DNA of 64,000 nt from Fredinandcohnia onubensis (GTDB taxonomy: Bacteria; Bacillota; Bacilli; Bacillales; Bacillaceae_L). A program made the position numbers and the translations under genes. Of this stretch, positions 19,286-27,031 are shown in pieces. A model generated the notes under the pieces. The model was not told the origin of the DNA and ran no database searches. It saw nothing but the letters and a program-made list of their open reading frames with translations. Every line of letters begins with the position of its first letter. The stretch's first letter is position 1. Location of the stretch: assembly GCF_002734285.1 (NCBI RefSeq), contig NZ_NSEA01000015.1, forward strand, positions 62,273-126,272. Reading direction: 5' to 3'.

Positions 19286-19954
19286 TTACTTATATATTCC
19301 GTACGTTTTCTTTACATCTTGTATAAAAATGATTCCATTACCTGGTTCATCAATTTTAATTTTTTTCCTTATTGATTCCACAATTGCATCAGTGCTGTCT
19401 ATCTCGGATAAAATCAATACAATCTCTTTTTCCGGTTCGATTTCCATTGAAAATAGTTTACTTGTTTCATGGATTCCAGAACCCCTTGCATTCATGATTG
19501 TACCACCCTTAGAACCAGCTTCGACCGCTGCATCGATCACATCTTCCGCATTACCCTTTTCTACAATCACCGTAATCGCATGATACATTGGATTGTCAGC
19601 ACCTTCCTCTTCTTTAATTTCTCCACTTTTACAGCTACTTGCTCCAACAATATGACCAACAGAAGTCGTAAAAGCTATGCCATGATTGGGTTTGGAGAAT
19701 TTAAATTTTTTATCGAGTTGATCTAGCGCTTGTTCCGCTATCTTACTATTAGAGACCATTAAGACAATTTCTTTTCGAACATCGTTTAAAGCTAAGAATT
19801 CTAAGAGGCGATTTTTTATCGTTCCTGTTCCTAACAACACTGTTCCCCCTGATATCCCGTTTTTCTTAGCTGTTTGCATGATTTTACTTCCCATACCATG
19901 ATTTACAATAATGCAAATCAGTTCAAAGTCGGCTGATTCAGAATTACCCAACAT
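19286..19954 (-). CDS. protein with two P-II-like domains
   Basis: 222 residues made of two ferredoxin-like P-II-type repeats, about 8-100 and 122-215. Each starts with a strand (FELICIIVNHGMGSKIMQTA; AITVIVEKGNAEDVIDAAVE) followed by a gly-rich turn (GISGGTVLLGTGT; GSKGGTIMNARGSGI). It overlaps the end of the DUF1538 gene by 11 bp, so the two are translationally coupled. It probably binds a small ligand and regulates the membrane partner; this is inference from P-II biology. Confidence 0.75.
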   Translation of the reverse strand: MLGNSESADFELICIIVNHGMGSKIMQTAKKNGISGGTVLLGTGTIKNRLLEFLALNDVRKEIVLMVSNSKIAEQALDQLDKKFKFSKPNHGIAFTTSVGHIVGASSCKSGEIKEEEGADNPMYHAITVIVEKGNAEDVIDAAVEAGSKGGTIMNARGSGIHETSKLFSMEIEPEKEIVLILSEIDSTDAIVESIRKKIKIDEPGNGIIFIQDVKKTYGIYK

Positions 19955-21434
19955 TCTTCTCCAGTCCTCCTTTTTTTGATTTTAATTTAAATACAAATCC
20001 TAACACCTGTAAAGCAATTAGTGGTGTTAACGCTACCATCGCAATCATTCCAAATCCATCTATTAGGACATTGGCACCTTCAATTGCCTCTGCTGCACCT
20101 TGAATAAACGCCAAGATAAAAGTGGCTGTCATTGGACCAGAGGCAACACCGCCTGAATCAAATGCAATCCCAACGAATAATTTCGGTACGAAATAAGTCA
20201 TCGCTATAGCAATCATATACCCAGGTAGAAGATAATGCCATAACTGTAGTTCGGGAATTAATATTCTCAGAATCGACAATGCCACCGCAATACCTACTCC
20301 TATGGATAAAGAAAACATGACCGTCTTTCTCGGTACATACCCACTTGTAACATCTTCTATTTGATGTGTCAACACGTGAACAGCAGGTTCTGCCAATATT
20401 GTTACAAGCCCCAAGATAAAAGCTACAATAACAAGATATGCTTTACTGTCTAAAGATGCAATACTATACCCAACTGCTGTACCGACATCCATAAATCCAG
20501 CATTCACTCCGACTAAAAACAGGACAAGTCCGATAAATGTGAATAAGAGCCCCATTAAAATTTTCCGAACTGCTTTTTTAGACTTCTTAAATGAGATTTT
20601 TTGAAAGATAAGAAAAAGAATTAAAATAGGTAGTAACGCTATGATGATTTCAAACGCTATGATTGGAAATTTATGTAGGAAAGGTCCAATAATAGAGCTT
20701 GAAACCTCAGAGTCTTCCAAACTTCCTGAGATTTTATCTGTTTTGGCAATGATATTCATGATCATGACAGAGATGATCGCACCTGTAGAAGCTACCGCTA
20801 CCAGTCCAAAGCTATCTTTTTCAGACGCTTTGCTATCCTTTTTTAGCGTAGAAACCCCTAAGGCAAGAGCTAAAATAAACGGAACGGTCAATGCACCAGT
20901 CGTTGCTCCTGAAGCGTCAAATGATATGGCTAAAAATTCTGGAGATGTAAATATGGCGAGTACAAAGATGAGTAAATACAAGATGGATAACAATTTATAT
21001 AAAGGAAAGTTGTAAACAATTCTTGCAAGACCAACCGCAATTAAAGCACCAATTCCAATTGAAACGATCACGACAAGACTGCTCTTAGAAATTAATCCAG
21101 ATGTAACAAGATCAACCTGTCCGGCGAGAATATGTAAATCGGGTTCAGCAATTGAGATGAAAAATCCTAGCGCTAATCCAGCTATCACCACGATCCATAG
21201 TTTATTAGATTTTGCAATACTTGCCCCCATCGACTGTCCGATTGGCGTGATTCCAAGATCGACTCCAAATAAAAAGATAGACAATCCAATAATGATTAAA
21301 ATCGCTCCAATGATAAAGCGAACTATTAGTGTCATATCTAAGTGAACCAAAGTAAAGTTTAGTATCAAGACGATGGCTGTTATAGGGAGAACAGCATACA
21401 AAACTTCTACAAGTTTAGAAACTAATACATGCAA
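19944..21434 (-). CDS. DUF1538 membrane protein (probable transporter)
   Basis: 496-residue polytopic protein with about twelve hydrophobic segments and two homologous halves. Both carry a related motif: AEPDLHILAGQVDLVTSG with DASGATTGALTVPFILALAL, and AEPAVHVLTHQIEDVTSGYV with DSGGVASGPMTATFILAF. An internal duplication with inverted-topology motifs suggests a transporter. The substrate is unknown. It is first in a two-gene operon with the P-II-like protein. Confidence 0.8.
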   Translation of the reverse strand: MHVLVSKLVEVLYAVLPITAIVLILNFTLVHLDMTLIVRFIIGAILIIIGLSIFLFGVDLGITPIGQSMGASIAKSNKLWIVVIAGLALGFFISIAEPDLHILAGQVDLVTSGLISKSSLVVIVSIGIGALIAVGLARIVYNFPLYKLLSILYLLIFVLAIFTSPEFLAISFDASGATTGALTVPFILALALGVSTLKKDSKASEKDSFGLVAVASTGAIISVMIMNIIAKTDKISGSLEDSEVSSSIIGPFLHKFPIIAFEIIIALLPILILFLIFQKISFKKSKKAVRKILMGLLFTFIGLVLFLVGVNAGFMDVGTAVGYSIASLDSKAYLVIVAFILGLVTILAEPAVHVLTHQIEDVTSGYVPRKTVMFSLSIGVGIAVALSILRILIPELQLWHYLLPGYMIAIAMTYFVPKLFVGIAFDSGGVASGPMTATFILAFIQGAAEAIEGANVLIDGFGMIAMVALTPLIALQVLGFVFKLKSKKGGLEKNVG

Positions 21435-21540
21435 TTTTAGCTCATTCCTTTCTATTAGATTTGTTTTAACCTGAAAACCTGAAAAAAATGATATCTAGTG
21501 TCTTATTACACAAAAATGATGGTTTATATAAAATTTTAGA

Positions 21541-22104
21541 TTATAGATTAACATCCACTTTTATAATATATTTTTCATTTTTATCAATACCGATATAATG
21601 TAACGTTTCTGCAGAGGATTGGTGGCGATAAATTTTTGATAGGATGGAAACGGCTATCCCCTTACGATATGCATGATACCCAAACGTTTTTCTTAAAGTG
21701 TGGGTACCTATTTTCCCTGGAATCCCCACCTCTTTTGCCGCATGATTAATAATTCGATACGCTTGCTGACGAGTAATCGGCTTATCATGTTTTTTTGATT
21801 TAAATAGATAATCACTCTCCTCCAATTCAACTTGGTTTAAATACTTCCTTAATTCTGTTTTCACACTAAGATTAATATAGAAATCAGTTACTTCATCTGT
21901 GGAAGAACCTTCTATCGAAACAAATTCTTTTATATCCTTCCCATCCCAGATATCACTGACTTTTAAAGAAAGTAATTCACTAACCCTCATCCCTGTATTG
22001 ATCCCAAAGACAAAGAACAACAAATCCCGCTGCGAATGTTGACTCAATACTTCCTTCATTACCTTAATATCAGCAACCTTTTTTATAGGTTCAACAAACT
22101 CCAT
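21541..22104 (-). CDS. small tyrosine recombinase (integrase family)
   Basis: About 187 residues consisting only of the catalytic domain of phage-type integrases. The active site is complete: Arg in NTGMRVSELL, His-x-x-Arg in HTLRKTFG, His in IYRHQSSAETLHY and the nucleophile Tyr in HYIGI. The N-terminal core-binding domain is absent. The ATG at 22104 follows TTGGAGGAAAATCCT. YoeC-like proteins of Bacillus have this form. No attachment sites or phage genes were recognised nearby. Confidence 0.85.
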   Translation of the reverse strand: MEFVEPIKKVADIKVMKEVLSQHSQRDLLFFVFGINTGMRVSELLSLKVSDIWDGKDIKEFVSIEGSSTDEVTDFYINLSVKTELRKYLNQVELEESDYLFKSKKHDKPITRQQAYRIINHAAKEVGIPGKIGTHTLRKTFGYHAYRKGIAVSILSKIYRHQSSAETLHYIGIDKNEKYIIKVDVNL

Positions 22105-22176
22105 AGGATTTTCCTCCAATTACCAATGTTACTTAACCATATTTTAACACCAACTATGTAACACCACAATAAAAAA

Positions 22177-22205
22177 TGGGTCACAGGGACAGGTCCCTTG
22201 TCCCA
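22177..22205. repeat. GGGAC repeat copy
   Basis: Family B copy (CAGGGACAGGTCCCTTGTCC) upstream of the recombinase gene, with the palindromic core GGGACAGGTCCC. Confidence 0.75.
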
Positions 22206-22259
22206 GGCATATCCGGGTTTATCAAAAAACACACCACTTGGGTACCAATCTTAACGCTA

Positions 22260-22295
22260 AAGAAAACACCTACATTCTCCTTGTAGGTGTTTTCT
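22260..22295. terminator. hairpin after decayed toxin gene
   Basis: GAAAACACCTACA and TGTAGGTGTTTTC form a near-perfect stem, with T-rich flanks on the minus strand. It fits a terminator for the antitoxin-toxin pair. Confidence 0.7.
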
Positions 22296-22306
22296 ATATC
22301 ACATAT

Positions 22307-22457
22307 TTACTTATTCCAATAAACATTTTCTCGCTTATGTTTTATTCCATCAATCCAAACTATTAATTCGTCTTCATCAACCAGGTGGGTATGCAAGAAT
22401 ATTTGCTAATTCTTCAAGTGCAGTTTGAGACCAAAAAACACTATATTCTTTTTCCAT
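22307..22457 (-). pseudogene. remnant of a RelE/ParE-like toxin gene
   Basis: A start at 22457, six bases after the antitoxin stop, opens MEKEYSVFWSQTALEELANI, like the N-terminus of ParE/RelE toxins, but stops after 26 codons. A different frame then encodes DELIVWIDGIKHKRENVYW, resembling a toxin C-terminus, ending at 22307. The middle, normally 50 or more residues, is missing, so an internal deletion with frameshift is the simplest reading. Family assignment is tentative. Confidence 0.5.
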
Positions 22458-22459
22458 GT

Positions 22460-22720
22460 TTATGAATCCTCGGAGCGTTCTCGAAGATAGTTGAGCCCTT
22501 CATCTTTACTAAAAACTCTTCCATTCTGACGATCCTCACGACTTTTCTCAATCTGACGAATTAGTTTTTCGTCTTTTGAAAGATATTCAATTTCCGTCTC
22601 ATTTAGTATTTCTTTTTCCCGTTTCTTGTTTAAGTACTTAATAAAATCAAAAACCTCAAGAGCATCTTGTTCAGGAATTTGGTCAATCATTCGTTTTAAT
22701 TCTTCACGATTTATACTCAA
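22460..22720 (-). CDS. probable antitoxin
   Basis: 86 residues, highly charged and mostly helical. The N-terminal helical segment REELKRMIDQIPEQDALEVF is typical of small antitoxins that precede RelE/ParE toxins, and the C-terminal tail is acidic. The likely TTG start at 22720 follows AAGGTGGTG. A small palindrome, ACCACAAGGTGGT, overlaps the ribosome binding region and might be an autorepression site. Its partner toxin is broken. Confidence 0.6.
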   Translation of the reverse strand: MSINREELKRMIDQIPEQDALEVFDFIKYLNKKREKEILNETEIEYLSKDEKLIRQIEKSREDRQNGRVFSKDEGLNYLRERSEDS

Positions 22721-22885
22721 ACTTTACACCACCTTGTGGTTTTTTCTTCCTAGATTATATCACATTCATAATAAAAATATATCAATCAGCAGAAAGGATA
22801 GATGTATTCAAGCCCCAATATTGGTGGTTCTGTGTACCCTTCTCCCCCATACCAATAGCAAGTTTCCAACTAAATCATTCTATCT

Positions 22886-23497
22886 TTATTGTAGCGTGAT
22901 TTCTCCGGTCTCTGTTCCCCAGAAGCCGGTTTGTACTTGTAGGACAAGATTTGAAGTACCTGCTGGGATGTCAAAAACCACTTTCCCTTTGTTCTCAATG
23001 CCGGGGTTCACATCTTGCAGGAAAAAATTATTTTCTTCGTTCGCCCATATTCCCGCTTCTGAATCCGCTTCGTATGTGATATCCCCAGACTTCAACTTAA
23101 AAAATGAGGAATCTGTTGTGATCGCTTCTTTTCCTTCATTTTTTACAACTACATCCAAAATAAAAAATTCTCCTGAAGAACTTTTTCCGTATTCACCACC
23201 AATATTTGTAGCTGTACTTGTACCGGTCACAGTAAACACAACATCACCAACCATTAATGGTTGTCCGATTCCTACTGTCTGTACCTCTTCTTCAGGTTCC
23301 TCTGTATCTACTATTTCCTCCTCTTTAACTTCATCTTTTTCGATAGACTTTTCTTCTTTAGGTGTAGTAGAGGCTTGTTCCGTCCCTTCCTCTCCGCCCC
23401 CACTAGCAATCACACCGATAATAATCACAGCCAAAACCCAGACCCAAACCTTTTTGTAAAACGGTTTTCTTACTTTCACTTTCTTTTCTTTAGTCAT
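22886..23497 (-). CDS. DUF4352 (telokin-like) membrane-anchored protein
   Basis: 203 residues. Basic N-terminus, one membrane helix (VWVWVLAVIIIGVIASGGG), an acidic Glu/Thr-rich linker (about 36-75), then an Ig-like DUF4352 domain (about 76-203) with ILDVVVKNEGKEAI and the end GTETGEITL. It is probably an extracellular anchored domain of unknown function. The C-terminal beta domain begins at VGIGQPLMVGDVVFTV, the usual DUF4352 start. Confidence 0.85.
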   Translation of the reverse strand: MTKEKKVKVRKPFYKKVWVWVLAVIIIGVIASGGGEEGTEQASTTPKEEKSIEKDEVKEEEIVDTEEPEEEVQTVGIGQPLMVGDVVFTVTGTSTATNIGGEYGKSSSGEFFILDVVVKNEGKEAITTDSSFFKLKSGDITYEADSEAGIWANEENNFFLQDVNPGIENKGKVVFDIPAGTSNLVLQVQTGFWGTETGEITLQ

Positions 23498-23628
23498 TTT
23501 CTAACATCTCCTTTTAATGAATGAATGTTTAATAGACGATATTTTTTTAGAGTAGCCTGTATTTTCGCGTAGAAAAGTAGAACTTGCCCAATTGAATTTC
23601 TTCAATCGGCAAATTTAAATAGGCGGTA

Positions 23629-24099
23629 CTATGAATGTTTCAACCTAATATTGTGATGGAGTAAATGATCCAACGTCATTTTTAGCATGTCGGGATAATG
23701 TCTAGAGAAGAATTCTCCGGTTGTGATGGTAATATCACTTTGGTAAAAGCTTATGAGTTTGGAGATAATAGAGGCTCTTATCTTATTAGGAATTTCCTTT
23801 CCTATTCACTTCACTTTTTTTAAACACATTCAAGCATACCTGGTCTCAATTTCCTTACCATGGCTAAAACCGGGCATCAAAAAACAAAAATTGCACCTCA
23901 TTTTATAGATTTGAATGTTTTTAGAAATTAGTAACGGATGGGATTCAATAGATGTAGAGCAGGTTTTTCTTTGAGGCTAATTGTTAGTAGTGGTAGGTTC
24001 CATGTAGCCGAAATCGATTGAGGCAAAAGAAAAGTTCTTAAAAAAGTGGTTACGTACAGCAAAATGACTTATAAATGGTTCTTCTTAATCTGTTTGCAT
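23629..24099 (-). pseudogene. degraded gene with four in-frame stops
   Basis: An excellent ribosome binding site, AGGAGG, sits seven bases before the ATG at 24099. One frame of 157 codons then continues to a TAG at 23629 with only four internal stops, the first at codon 5. Fragments look coding, such as EEPFISHFAVRNHFFKNFSF and FFSRHYPDMLKMTLDHLLH. A stem (GCCGATTGAA with TTCAATTGGGC) just downstream resembles its terminator. The product was not recognised. Confidence 0.4.
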
Positions 24100-24227
24100 T
24101 TCCATACCTCCTCTCAAATCTATTTTTATATATTCGCCAAACTGAACCCATTTCCTTCCTAAAGTAAACATTTTGTCAAAAAATATTTTTTATTGTCGAA
24201 AAGACGAAAAGCAGTACAAACCAAGAA

Positions 24228-24256
24228 AAAACCCCTCGCTAATTGCAAAGGGTTTC
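24228..24256 (-). terminator. terminator of CysJ-like gene
   Basis: On the minus strand, AAACCC and GGGTTT pair around a long A/T-rich loop, followed by TTTTT, 13 bases after the stop codon. Confidence 0.6.
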
Positions 24257-24268
24257 GTAACTCTACTA

Positions 24269-25441
24269 TTAATATACGTCGCGTAGATAACGACCTTGTG
24301 TTTTCATTTCTTTGAGGTATGCTTCTGCTGCCTCTCGGTCCATGCTTCCTTCTTGTTCAATGATTGTGAGAAGGGCTTCATTCACGTCTTTTGCCATATG
24401 TTCTTTATCTCCACAAACATAGAAATAAGCACCGTTGTTAATCCACTCAAATAATTCTTTGCCATGCTCAAGCATTTTATGTTGTACATATACTTTTTGA
24501 GCAGAGTCACGTGAGAAAGCAACATCGATTTTTGTCAAGATACCTTCTTGTTGGTATTTTTCCAACTCGTCTTGATACAAGTAGTCAGTCGCTTTATGCT
24601 GATCTCCAAAGAACAACCAAGAACGACCTGTTGCCTTGTTTACAGCAAGCTCTTCGATAAATGAACGGAATGGCGCAATCCCTGTTCCAGGACCAACCAT
24701 GATAATATCTTTATCTAATTCTTCTGGCAAATGGAAGTGTTTATTGACTTGAACAAAAACTGGAAGGGTATCGCCTTCCTGAACTCGTTCCGCACATTGA
24801 ACTGAGCAAACGCCTTTGCGTTCACGACCGTGCGCAGTATAACGCACTGCACCGATTGTTAGATGAACTTCATCTGGATGTGCTGCTAAACTACTCGCAA
24901 TGGAATAAAGTCTAGGTACCATTTGTCTTAATAATGCAACGATATCTTGGGCAGAAGCCTTCCACGGGCCAAAGTCACGTAGCATATCAAGTAAGTCCCG
25001 ACCATCGCAATATTCTTTTATTGCTGTTGTATCTTCCACAAGTTTTTGCAACTCTTCATTATCTGTGAATGCTGCCGCCCCTTGTAATATTTTCTTTGTA
25101 AGTAATGTGATGTCTAAATACGTTATCAATGCTTCTTTAAGCGGCATTGTTTCGCCTTTACGACCAACTGTTACAACCTCATCTGCATCCCACTTCATTT
25201 CCTCAAGAAGGGTTGCGACTAATTCTGGATCATTTGAGGGAGCAATTCCAAGTGTATCACCGGGAATATAAGAGAATCCTGAACCTTCTAATGATAGTTC
25301 AATATGTCTGGTTTCCTTGCTAGAACCTTCCCCATTTAAGTTGATGTTCTTAAGAACTTTTGCTTGAAATGGATTTGTTCTTGAAAATGTTGCAGGAACA
25401 GGTTTTTTCGGATCTTTTTCGTTATCTATAGTTCGTTGCAT
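24269..25441 (-). CDS. CysJ-like sulfite reductase flavoprotein lacking the flavodoxin domain
   Basis: 390 residues matching the C-terminal two thirds of NADPH-sulfite reductase alpha subunits (about 600 residues). It begins in the linker (FSRTNPFQAKVLKNINLNG), then the FAD-binding domain with PGDTLGI and RLYSIASS, and GVCS. The NADPH domain shows GPGTGIAPFRSFIEE, DQHKATDYLYQDE and YVCGDKEHMAKDV, and the C-terminus is GRYLRDVY. There is no flavodoxin or cysI gene nearby, so the electron acceptor must be separate. The start is clean and no upstream homologous sequence remains. Confidence 0.88.
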   Translation of the reverse strand: MQRTIDNEKDPKKPVPATFSRTNPFQAKVLKNINLNGEGSSKETRHIELSLEGSGFSYIPGDTLGIAPSNDPELVATLLEEMKWDADEVVTVGRKGETMPLKEALITYLDITLLTKKILQGAAAFTDNEELQKLVEDTTAIKEYCDGRDLLDMLRDFGPWKASAQDIVALLRQMVPRLYSIASSLAAHPDEVHLTIGAVRYTAHGRERKGVCSVQCAERVQEGDTLPVFVQVNKHFHLPEELDKDIIMVGPGTGIAPFRSFIEELAVNKATGRSWLFFGDQHKATDYLYQDELEKYQQEGILTKIDVAFSRDSAQKVYVQHKMLEHGKELFEWINNGAYFYVCGDKEHMAKDVNEALLTIIEQEGSMDREAAEAYLKEMKTQGRYLRDVY

Positions 25442-25831
25442 TTTCTAAAAACCTCCAACAGTTATATATATAGTTAGAATAACACATGTACAAGTTACCT
25501 TGTGTGCATTTTGACACATTTTCAGCACTATTTTCATTATACTACCAAAAAAGAGTGCAGCCCAATATATTCGCTTAGTCTTTACATAATCATGTTCTTC
25601 AATTATGTCGTTTTTTGATAAAATCCAGAACTGCACCATTCTCATAAGTTCGTAATGACATGAAGCATTCCTTTGATATTATATTGTACAATAAGTCAAA
25701 TGCGTGCATGAGAAGCTTGAAAAAAAGGATGTAGGATTTTATTTGTAGTCGGTAAGATTCTTCGAAATCATTTAGACGAATCCTCTGGTTCCAACTTTAG
25801 GGTCCATGGTGGGACAACGCACTTGCCCCAC
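25442..25831. other. 390-bp gap without a gene
   Basis: AT-rich. I see no convincing gene, only a decayed GGGAC-type element at 25808-25834 next to the DUF2812 stop codon. Confidence 0.5.
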
Positions 25832-26443
25832 CTATTTTAGCGTGTTTTTAAAGTGTTGGTCGGCTTTGAAGCTGAAAATAAGGTAGAGTATTACCATGAT
25901 TGGGAAAAAGAAGACTATTATTGCTCTGAAGAGTGCAAATGGTGTTTCAAATAGAAAAGCTCCCCAAAAGTCCATTCCAGCCTTTTCCCATAAACCTGGA
26001 GTATAATAAAGTTCCTTTGGATTTAAAAGAGCGGAAGCGTAAAGATAATCTTGGAAGATTAGTACCATAAAAATAGGTAAATAACAGATAGCAAAAGTCA
26101 TGTACATTTTTGACAGTCTTTTATATCGGAAAGCCCTGGAGTCAGGATCTGAGAAAATATCCTCGTCCGCACTTTCACTCACCTTTTTAAAATATTGTGT
26201 GCCAGAACTCTTTGTTCCCGCAATATGCTTCCATCCGCAATCCTCGAAAAGAGTTATATAGTCGATAAAATCCGCTTTGGATCTAAACTTTCGGTAGTCA
26301 ATTTTTATATTTACATTTTCGGGTTCTGCAGTGCGAAATTGATAAGCAAATGACTTTTCAACAAATTCATAGCCTTTTGTCGCCATCTCACATAACCAAG
26401 TTTCTTCTTTTTCAAAGTTCAAGAAAAACTTTAACTTTCTCAT
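25832..26443 (-). CDS. DUF2812 membrane protein
   Basis: 203 residues. The soluble N-terminal part (about 1-110) has the DUF2812 pattern: KFFLNFEKEETWLCEMATKGYEF and FEDCGWKHIAGTKSSGTQYF. Two or more hydrophobic segments follow (YMTFAICYLPIFMVLIFQDY, ALFRAIIVFFFPIMVILYLIF). It lies 9 bp after the PadR gene. PadR-DUF2812 pairs are common in Firmicutes and probably respond to envelope or drug stress, but the function is not known. Confidence 0.85.
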   Translation of the reverse strand: MRKLKFFLNFEKEETWLCEMATKGYEFVEKSFAYQFRTAEPENVNIKIDYRKFRSKADFIDYITLFEDCGWKHIAGTKSSGTQYFKKVSESADEDIFSDPDSRAFRYKRLSKMYMTFAICYLPIFMVLIFQDYLYASALLNPKELYYTPGLWEKAGMDFWGAFLFETPFALFRAIIVFFFPIMVILYLIFSFKADQHFKNTLK

Positions 26444-26452
26444 CTTTTCACC

Positions 26453-26773
26453 TCATTTTTCAATATTAAAAGCCTCTTCGGTTATTCGAATCATATGCTT
26501 CATTCTTTCTAAATCAAGGTGCAACATTTCTTTTCCTGTTTCTGTAATGACATAAACCTTCCTTCTGCTGTCCTCACTTGGTACAGGCCCGATAAACCCC
26601 AGCTTTAGCAAATTATCGATAGCCCCGTATAGAGTGCCCGCTGCCATTCTTACCTGCCCATTGCTAAGTTCTTCAACTTTTTGAAGGATTAAGTACCCAT
26701 GTGCCGGCTCCAATAACGCCAAAAGGATGTAATAAACTGTCTCTGTTAGTGGAATATTTTTATCTCGTTTCAT
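26453..26773 (-). CDS. PadR family transcriptional regulator
   Basis: 106 residues, a winged HTH with the PadR signature: LTETVYYILLALLEPAHGYL, GTLYGAIDNLLKLGFI and KVYVITETGKEMLHL, then a short dimerisation helix. The ribosome binding site is GAGGCG. It probably represses its own operon through the AT-rich palindromes upstream. Confidence 0.93.
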   Translation of the reverse strand: MKRDKNIPLTETVYYILLALLEPAHGYLILQKVEELSNGQVRMAAGTLYGAIDNLLKLGFIGPVPSEDSRRKVYVITETGKEMLHLDLERMKHMIRITEEAFNIEK

Positions 26774-26795
26774 AAGATTCGCCTCAATTCAGGTA

Positions 26796-26840
26796 AACTA
26801 TATAGTTTGACTATATAGTTTGATTATATATAGTCATACT
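26796..26840. promoter_or_regulatory. probable PadR operator array
   Basis: AACTATATAGTT (26796-26807) is a perfect palindrome. Similar copies follow at 26810-26820 and near 26825-26835. It lies immediately upstream of padR, as expected for autoregulation. Confidence 0.65.
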
Positions 26841-26889
26841 GTATATGTCAATAATGCTTTTAAAAATGTGCGGATGTCTTATAAAACAA

Positions 26890-26935
26890 AAAAAGGGTGA
26901 TACCTCTTTTGAAGTATCACACTTGTTTTTTATAA
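26890..26935. terminator. hairpin between TctA and PadR regions
   Basis: GTGATAC and GTATCAC pair around CTCTTTTGAA, with A-runs to the left and ACTTGTTTTTT to the right, so it could terminate on either strand. A decayed GGGAC element follows at about 26964-27004. Confidence 0.65.
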
Positions 26936-27031
26936 TCTTATCTCATATATGGAGCATCATTAAGCGTATTTTTTGGGACACGGAACCTAATCCCTGCGTC
27001 CCTCGGAAACCGAAGCCACGTCTCCTACAAG

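Noticed and set aside
21541-22104. Integrated prophage or genomic island end marked by the recombinase
   Set aside because: No tRNA, attachment repeats, structural or excision genes nearby; such small recombinases occur alone in Bacillus.
22626-23459. 277-codon plus-strand frame
   Set aside because: Antisense to the DUF4352 and antitoxin genes; low-complexity Ser/Thr sequence comes from the Glu-rich linker on the other strand.
25445-25645. 66-codon minus-strand open frame upstream of the CysJ-like gene
   Set aside because: No ribosome binding site, no recognisable domain and a composition unlike coding DNA; it spans the promoter region of the reductase.
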